Assembly: GCA_003497765.1 (NCBI GenBank)
Contig: DNNY01000213.1
Location: 1 to 10,489, forward strand
Reading direction: 5' to 3'
Length of the DNA: 10,489 nt
Source of the DNA: Oceanospirillaceae bacterium
GTDB lineage: Bacteria; Pseudomonadota; Gammaproteobacteria; Pseudomonadales; Balneatricaceae
A program made the position numbers and the translations under genes. Below are positions 6,654-10,489 of this stretch, one piece after another (within the stretch, counting starts at the first letter, position 1; each line of letters opens with the position of its first letter). A model generated the notes under the pieces. That model saw only the letters and a list, made by a program, of their open reading frames with translations, was not told the origin of the DNA and made no database searches.

Positions 6654-8216
6654 TCAAACTCCTTGGGTTTCTTCAGCGCGGCCAATATGGGTGCGACTAA
6701 TACCAATTTTAAAACGTCTACGAATAGCCATATCAGTGGCATCATCGATATGGTCTGGAAAATATTCACTGAGAATTTTTTCCTTTAAAGTAATGGCTTT
6801 ATCTAGTAACACGGGGGTATTAGCCTCTTGCCATTGATTTGGGCTAAGCCGATCACCAAGTTCAGGGTATATATATTCACTTTGCATAACCTGTAAGGTC
6901 TGGTCAGAGCCTAAATAATGACCTTTATTATTCAAACAGACATCTTTAATAACATCAAAACTAAGGGCTTGCTCATCTACCTTTAAGCCCTTGGTAATAC
7001 GTAAGCATGCGCCCAATACATCATTATCCATTAATAGGCTTTCTGGACATACGCCCATCAAGCTAGCATACATGCCAGCCGCTTCATAAACGACATTAGC
7101 CCCAGCCATAGCGGCAGCAGCAGCTGTGTAGGCACGTTCTGAGCCAGCTTGGAAGTCTGGCAGTTTGGCATCGGTCATGCCGCAAGCTGTGCCCGTGGGC
7201 AAGTCAAAATAATGACCCATTTGTACACAGGCAGCTGATAGAATCCCTTGCTCTGGCGAGCCACCACTCATGGCCCCCGTGCGCAAGTCAGAGACAAATG
7301 GCCAGGTGCCTATAATTGCCGGAGCACCAGGTTTAATTGCATTAACATAGACTAAACCGCCGAGGCATTCAGCCCATGCTTGGGAGACAGCACCGGCAAG
7401 TAAAGCAGGTGAGGTAGCACCCGCCTGGCCAGCAGAGAGGAGTAATATTGGCATACCACCTTCGACGCCCACACGAAGGCACTCTAGAGACTCTTCAGCA
7501 AAGTTCATTGGGGGAACGACAAAACAGTTCGACATGGAAACGAAAGGTCGAGCCCGCCATTGTGCCTCGCTACCCGCTATCATATGCAGCATTTGCAAAC
7601 CTTCTTCAACATGATCGGCAGCAGTAAAACTGGTACCAATATGTTTGCTGGTGCCCATTATTGATTCATATAAGGTGTTTAAATCAAGATCCTTCGGGTT
7701 GGCAATATCACGTAAAACACAGGTACGCTGAAACATATGAATATGCTCACATTGATCAGCAATGCGTGCCATATCATATAGATCCCCTGTTACGGGATCA
7801 CGATAACTATTACTGGTGGGGTCAGCAATATGCACAGCTGCCCCAGCGGTAGAAAAATGGACTCTTTGGCCATGTAATTGGAGATCATGATCCGGACTGA
7901 TGCCATATAGGGTCATATTGCTTTGCGCCATTGCCATAGAACGCTCAACTAAATCACGTGGCATGCGCAAACGACCATCAGCACCGAATTCAGCACCGGC
8001 ATTAACGCAGGTTTCTATGCAATGAGGCGTAGCTCGACCAAAGCCAATCTCTGCCAAAATACGGAATGCATTATCGGCAATGGCCTCCATGTCCTCTTTG
8101 CTAAGGGGGGTGTAACTGCCTCCAATTTCGCCTGCATGAACAGGTTTGATATCTTCCGCAAGGGGCGCTTGTCGCACTGCTAAGCGGGCTGAACGACCAC
8201 CAGATCTTCGGGCCAT
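6654..8216 (-). CDS. MttB-superfamily (trimethylamine methyltransferase family) protein, non-pyrrolysine
   Basis: Homologue of MttB, the family that moves a methyl group from quaternary or tertiary amines to a corrinoid protein. Members without pyrrolysine, such as MtgB (glycine betaine) and MtpB (proline betaine), use betaines (established for those enzymes). The 520-residue reading frame has no internal amber codon, so there is no pyrrolysine. Visible family features are the N-terminal GGSYTPLSKED segment (32-42), RMPRDLVE (84-91), SGGSPEQG (317-324) and the GMTDAKLPD.QAG block (346-358) followed by an Ala-rich helix. The N-terminus is Arg-rich (MARRSGGRSARLAVRQAPL), which I recall as usual in proteobacterial relatives. 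The start ATG at 8216 has AGGGTG (8222-8227 on -) 5 bases upstream. It is first in a three-gene operon with two THF-linked demethylases, divergent from a GcvA-like regulator. No corrinoid protein or activase is in the window. Substrate (glycine betaine or similar) is inferred. Confidence 0.88.
   Translation of the reverse strand: MARRSGGRSARLAVRQAPLAEDIKPVHAGEIGGSYTPLSKEDMEAIADNAFRILAEIGFGRATPHCIETCVNAGAEFGADGRLRMPRDLVERSMAMAQSNMTLYGISPDHDLQLHGQRVHFSTAGAAVHIADPTSNSYRDPVTGDLYDMARIADQCEHIHMFQRTCVLRDIANPKDLDLNTLYESIMGTSKHIGTSFTAADHVEEGLQMLHMIAGSEAQWRARPFVSMSNCFVVPPMNFAEESLECLRVGVEGGMPILLLSAGQAGATSPALLAGAVSQAWAECLGGLVYVNAIKPGAPAIIGTWPFVSDLRTGAMSGGSPEQGILSAACVQMGHYFDLPTGTACGMTDAKLPDFQAGSERAYTAAAAAMAGANVVYEAAGMYASLMGVCPESLLMDNDVLGACLRITKGLKVDEQALSFDVIKDVCLNNKGHYLGSDQTLQVMQSEYIYPELGDRLSPNQWQEANTPVLLDKAITLKEKILSEYFPDHIDDATDMAIRRRFKIGISRTHIGRAEETQGV
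6659..6664 (-). promoter_or_regulatory. Ribosome binding site that fixes the start of the second operon gene
   Basis: AAGGAG on the - strand (CTCCTT on +) sits inside the last codons of the mttB-like gene, 7 bases before the ATG at 6651. It is a near-perfect Shine-Dalgarno and excludes the TTG at 6657 as start. It supports coupled translation of the methyltransferase and the flavoprotein. Confidence 0.8.
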
Positions 8217-8387
8217 ATTGTCACCCTATGTAAGTTTATTGTTTGCTTTTATTTTTATAGTCATGATAGGACTCAACACATCCATACTTGGCAACTCATA
8301 TTCGCGATTTTTAAATTAATTTTCAATTGATAATTTCTTTGTTTAGCATTAGGATTTCTAATCATTAAATAATAATAAATAAACCTT
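8217..8387. promoter_or_regulatory. Divergent control region between the mttB-like operon and lysR
   Basis: This AT-rich 171-base gap must carry the promoters of both the leftward operon and the rightward regulator. For the operon, TATAAA on the - strand (8254-8259), about 37 bases before the ATG, is a candidate -10, but no good -35 stands at the right spacing. That would suit an activator-dependent promoter. The operon's ribosome binding site AGGGTG is at 8222-8227. On the lysR side, weak -35 (TTTAGC, 8342-8347) and -10 (TTAAAT, 8365-8370) candidates flank the inverted repeat listed separately. The lysR leader has no recognisable Shine-Dalgarno. The layout is that of classic LysR regulators acting on a divergent target. 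Confidence 0.6.
8348..8362. promoter_or_regulatory. Probable GcvA-type operator (LysR box)
   Basis: A perfect inverted repeat, ATTAG (8348-8352), spacer GATTT, CTAAT (8358-8362). T8349 and A8361 satisfy the LysR T-N11-A rule, and CTAAT is the core reported for E. coli GcvA sites. It lies 25 bases before the lysR ATG, between weak -35 and -10 candidates, so autorepression is likely. It is about 130 bases upstream of the mttB-like start, which is somewhat far but possible for activation. These are the only CTAAT or ATTAG occurrences I see in the intergenic region. Confidence 0.65.
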
Positions 8388-9281
8388 ATGACGCGTAAAC
8401 TTCCTCCCTTAAATAGTGTTCGAGCTTTTGAAGCTGCTGCACGTCATCTCAGTTTTACGCGTGCCGCCGATGAGCTATTTGTGACTCAAGCGGCAGTCAG
8501 TCATCAAGTTAAATCTTTGGAAGATTATTTAGATAGGCCACTATTTGTTCGTTCTCCCCGCAACTTGCATCTAACCGAATATGGTCAACGCTTATTGCCA
8601 GTGCTAGAAGAAAGTTTGGATAATATAGCCGATGCTATCAAGAATTTACGTCTAGAAGAGTCTAGAGGTATGGTGAAAATACGTTCCGCACCGTCATTTT
8701 CTGCTAAGTGGTTATCGCCTAAACTGATGGATTTTTGGCACTTATATCCTGAGGTCAGTTTATCCATGTCCCATGGTAATCAGGCCGTCGATTTTGCCCG
8801 TGAGGATATTGATTTGGCCGTTACCTATGGTCGTGGTTATTGGCCTGGTGTAGACGCATACCCGATTATGCAATTGGATTATTTCCCCGTGGCAAGTCCT
8901 GCCTATTTAGCTAGTCGACCACCCATTCAAATCCCTGCGCAAATGGCCGAATATTACCTTTTACATGATAGTGATCATGAAAATTGGCTCGCATGGTATC
9001 GTCAGGTTGGATTACCTGATATTTCCCTTAAAAGTGGCTATATTTTTGATGATACCAATGTCTTGATTCAAGGTGCTCTTGATGGCCAAGGCTTTGCCCT
9101 CTGTTCCAGTCAGTTTGTTAGTGATCATCTGCAGTCAGGCAGATTAGTGAAAGTGTTTGATGATGCTTTAGAAACCGATTATGCCTATTATGTATGTTGT
9201 CCGCCAAGCCATTTAACTCGGCCAGGCGTGCGTGAATTTAGAGACTGGATGGTGGCCCAGTCTGAGATAACAGGTGCCTAG
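8388..9281 (+). CDS. LysR-family transcriptional regulator, GcvA-like
   Basis: Cytoplasmic DNA-binding regulator of 297 residues, the normal LysR length. The N-terminus PPLNSVRAFEAAARHLSFTR followed by AADELFVTQAAVSHQ (winged helix-turn-helix, about residues 10-65) is the hallmark of the GcvA/AmpR/TrpI branch. The effector-binding domain (about 95-290) keeps GcvA-like segments: AVTYGRG.WPG, LLHD...W..W.RQVGL and IQGALDGQG. E. coli GcvA controls the glycine cleavage operon (established). Here the protein is divergent from an operon for methylamine or betaine demethylation and is inferred to be its regulator, perhaps sensing the substrate or glycine. The start ATG at 8388 gives the canonical N-terminus although no Shine-Dalgarno is visible. 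It converges with the Tag-like gene, with 17 bases between stops. True orthology to gcvA is not claimed, because GcvA-like paralogues commonly serve as local regulators. Confidence 0.93.
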   Translation: MTRKLPPLNSVRAFEAAARHLSFTRAADELFVTQAAVSHQVKSLEDYLDRPLFVRSPRNLHLTEYGQRLLPVLEESLDNIADAIKNLRLEESRGMVKIRSAPSFSAKWLSPKLMDFWHLYPEVSLSMSHGNQAVDFAREDIDLAVTYGRGYWPGVDAYPIMQLDYFPVASPAYLASRPPIQIPAQMAEYYLLHDSDHENWLAWYRQVGLPDISLKSGYIFDDTNVLIQGALDGQGFALCSSQFVSDHLQSGRLVKVFDDALETDYAYYVCCPPSHLTRPGVREFRDWMVAQSEITGA

Positions 9282-9298
9282 GTATTAAGTGTGGTAAT

Positions 9299-9994
9299 TT
9301 AGTTCTGACTAGCGTAATTGCTGCCAATGGAGCAAGCACAGATGCGGCTAAGTCGAGTAAATGAATAACCGGTTTGTTGGTGCCAGTCATTAAACAGAGC
9401 CTGTACTTTTTTTAGATCACGTTGGCTGGTGGGTGTTTCGGCGATATCCAAGCCGGCATCGCGCAGGCACATACTGACGTCACCGGTAAGCATAAAAGCA
9501 TCTATACCCATATAGCGCAACATTCTTGGGCCACTCATGCCGCCTAATCTTGAACCATATTTTTTTAGATGCCAGCAAAGGCCGACAAAGTCCTCATGGG
9601 GCCAGTTGGCGACCATACTGGCAAAACTGCCATATTCTTGCTGTTGATCGTAAATATATAATGCGTTGGCAAATACACTATTAATTTTTTGATGATTTCT
9701 GACAATATCTTTATTTTTGCCAATAGCCTCGATTTGTTCGGGACTTAACAATAATAACTTGTCCGCATCAAAACCCAAAAATGCTTTCTCAAAAGCTGGC
9801 CATTTTTTTTCAATAACGCGCCACACAAACCCGGCTTGAAAAACCACTTTTGCCATCATGGCCAGATAACGATGGTCTTCTAGACATTGTATTTGGGTAG
9901 GGGACAGGGGATCTAATAAACGAAGCTCTAGGGCTTCGGGGGTGCCATTACGACGTAAAGCGCGTTGATAAATAGGCGTAAAATCCATGCTCAT
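9299..9994 (-). CDS. Divergent DNA-3-methyladenine glycosylase I (Tag) family protein
   Basis: 231 residues with the helical core of the Tag family: MAKVVFQAGFVWRVIEKKWPAF (about 47-68) aligns with the E. coli Tag stretch ending QQAGLSW, and the later I.KNKDIVRNHQKI.SV.ANA segment aligns with its IIRHRGKI.AI.GNA region. E. coli Tag excises 3-methyladenine from DNA. By my alignment its catalytic Glu38 corresponds to Val50 here, while Trp46 is kept as Trp58. The N-terminal Cys/His of the zinc snap are missing, and the C-terminal CAC (near 219-221) does not restore the pattern. It probably belongs to the populous divergent subfamily of proteobacteria, whose activity I cannot name. Start ATG at 9994 lies 9 bases after the lrp-like stop, with a second ATG at 9988 possible. 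Ribosome binding signals are weak for both. Probably co-transcribed with the upstream regulator. Confidence 0.75.
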   Translation of the reverse strand: MSMDFTPIYQRALRRNGTPEALELRLLDPLSPTQIQCLEDHRYLAMMAKVVFQAGFVWRVIEKKWPAFEKAFLGFDADKLLLLSPEQIEAIGKNKDIVRNHQKINSVFANALYIYDQQQEYGSFASMVANWPHEDFVGLCWHLKKYGSRLGGMSGPRMLRYMGIDAFMLTGDVSMCLRDAGLDIAETPTSQRDLKKVQALFNDWHQQTGYSFTRLSRICACSIGSNYASQN

Positions 9995-10003
9995 AAAGCT
10001 ATC

Positions 10004-10489
10004 TCAACCAATATAATTTAGTGGCACTTTGGTGCTATCAATAATTTTGCGCATTACAAAAGCGGACTTAACACCACTAACACCCTCTATGCGAGTGATT
10101 TTGCCAAGTAGCAAGTCGTGATAACTATCCATGTCTGGTACCGAAAGCTTGAGCTGATAGTCTGCTTCATGCCCAGTGATAATATAGCATTCTGTCACTT
10201 CCGGAAACTCACTGATGGTGTCTTCAAAACGTTGGAAGCGCTCGGGGATATGTTTGTCCATGCTGATATGTAGAATAGCAGTTAGGTTCAGATTTACTGC
10301 GCGTTCATTAACTCGTACCACCTTATCTCTGATGACCCCTGCTTCTTCAAGTTGTTTTACTCGGCGTGAACAAGGTGCTGGCGTTAAACCAACGCGTTCA
10401 GCAAGTTCATGATTAGAGAGGCTGCCATTAGCCTGAAGCTCATGCAATATTTGAATATCAAATTTATCTAATTTTAGTTCAGAAATAAT
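10004..10489 (-). CDS. Lrp/AsnC-family transcriptional regulator (start outside window)
   Basis: Feast/famine regulator. The reading frame continues upstream of the internal TTG at 10447 to the right edge, where the codons give IISELKLDKFDIQILHELQ, the classical Lrp N-terminal helix. The true start is therefore just beyond the window, and TTG 10447 is an ordinary Leu codon. Visible parts are the winged helix-turn-helix with LSNHELAERVGLTPAPCSRR, the linker LEEAGVIRDKVVRVN, and the C-terminal RAM/AsnC ligand-binding and oligomerisation domain containing VTECYIITGHEADYQLKL and IEGVSGVKSAFVM. Such proteins form octamers or dodecamers and usually respond to an amino acid. The 162 visible residues nearly complete the family's usual length. 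A Tag-like gene follows after 9 bases on the same strand. The regulated genes and ligand cannot be told from the sequence. Confidence 0.9.
   Translation of the reverse strand: MISELKLDKFDIQILHELQANGSLSNHELAERVGLTPAPCSRRVKQLEEAGVIRDKVVRVNERAVNLNLTAILHISMDKHIPERFQRFEDTISEFPEVTECYIITGHEADYQLKLSVPDMDSYHDLLLGKITRIEGVSGVKSAFVMRKIIDSTKVPLNYIG

Noticed and set aside
6655..6657. TTG start for the second operon gene, overlapping the mttB-like stop
   Set aside because: The AAGGAG site is only 1 base away from it but 7 bases from the ATG at 6651, and MSLPSHTRVVIVGGG is a normal family N-terminus.
6654..8216. Pyrrolysine (amber readthrough) in the MttB-like gene
   Set aside because: The family match runs through one uninterrupted 520-codon frame with no in-frame TAG before the end, so no readthrough is needed.
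8311..8340. Second LysR box in the AT-rich stretch containing the CAATTG palindrome
   Set aside because: The sequence is so AT-rich that T-N11-A matches are expected by chance, and it has no CTAAT core.
9282..9298. Terminator between the convergent lysR and Tag-like genes
   Set aside because: The 17-base gap and its flanks contain no convincing hairpin with a T run.
10445..10447. TTG as the start of the Lrp-type gene
   Set aside because: In-frame codons upstream encode the conserved KLDKFDIQIL helix up to the window edge, so this TTG is internal.

Overview
The window reads as a chromosomal segment of a proteobacterium, most likely a marine or aquatic gammaproteobacterium. This rests on a MaeB-type malic enzyme, a LysR protein very close in pattern to GcvA, Lrp- and Tag-type genes, and moderate AT-richness judged by eye. 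The exact lineage cannot be fixed from the sequence alone. Genes are tightly packed. No RNA genes, insertion sequences, CRISPR arrays or phage genes were seen, and no gene-free stretch exceeds 300 bases.

Left part (1-1740, + strand): the 3' end of a NADP-type malic enzyme gene (maeB, phosphotransacetylase-like C-terminal domain) runs in from the left edge and ends at a strong intrinsic terminator. Next comes a complete pdxJ (pyridoxine 5'-phosphate synthase) of a divergent type, with Asn-Leu-Asn-Lys in place of the usual N-I-D-H motif. A hairpin lies between the convergent pdxJ and the next operon.

Central part (8216 down to 1738, - strand): a three-gene operon. In order of transcription it encodes an MttB-superfamily methyltransferase without pyrrolysine, then two different ~810-residue flavoproteins of the dimethylglycine/sarcosine dehydrogenase family. 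Each flavoprotein has the His motif used for covalent FAD attachment and a C-terminal GcvT-like folate-binding domain. A GcvA-like LysR regulator is transcribed divergently from a 171-base intergenic region. That region holds a perfect inverted repeat, ATTAG-N5-CTAAT, which fits both the LysR T-N11-A rule and the CTAAT core reported for E. coli GcvA. The simplest reading is a regulon for stepwise N-demethylation of a methylated amine, for example glycine betaine to dimethylglycine to sarcosine to glycine, with one-carbon units passed to tetrahydrofolate. The substrate is inferred. The corrinoid protein normally expected beside an MttB protein is absent from the window.

Right part (9299-10489, - strand): a divergent member of the DNA-3-methyladenine glycosylase I (Tag) family lacks the catalytic Glu and the zinc-binding residues of E. 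coli Tag. It lies 9 bases downstream of an Lrp/AsnC-family regulator whose start codon is beyond the right edge.
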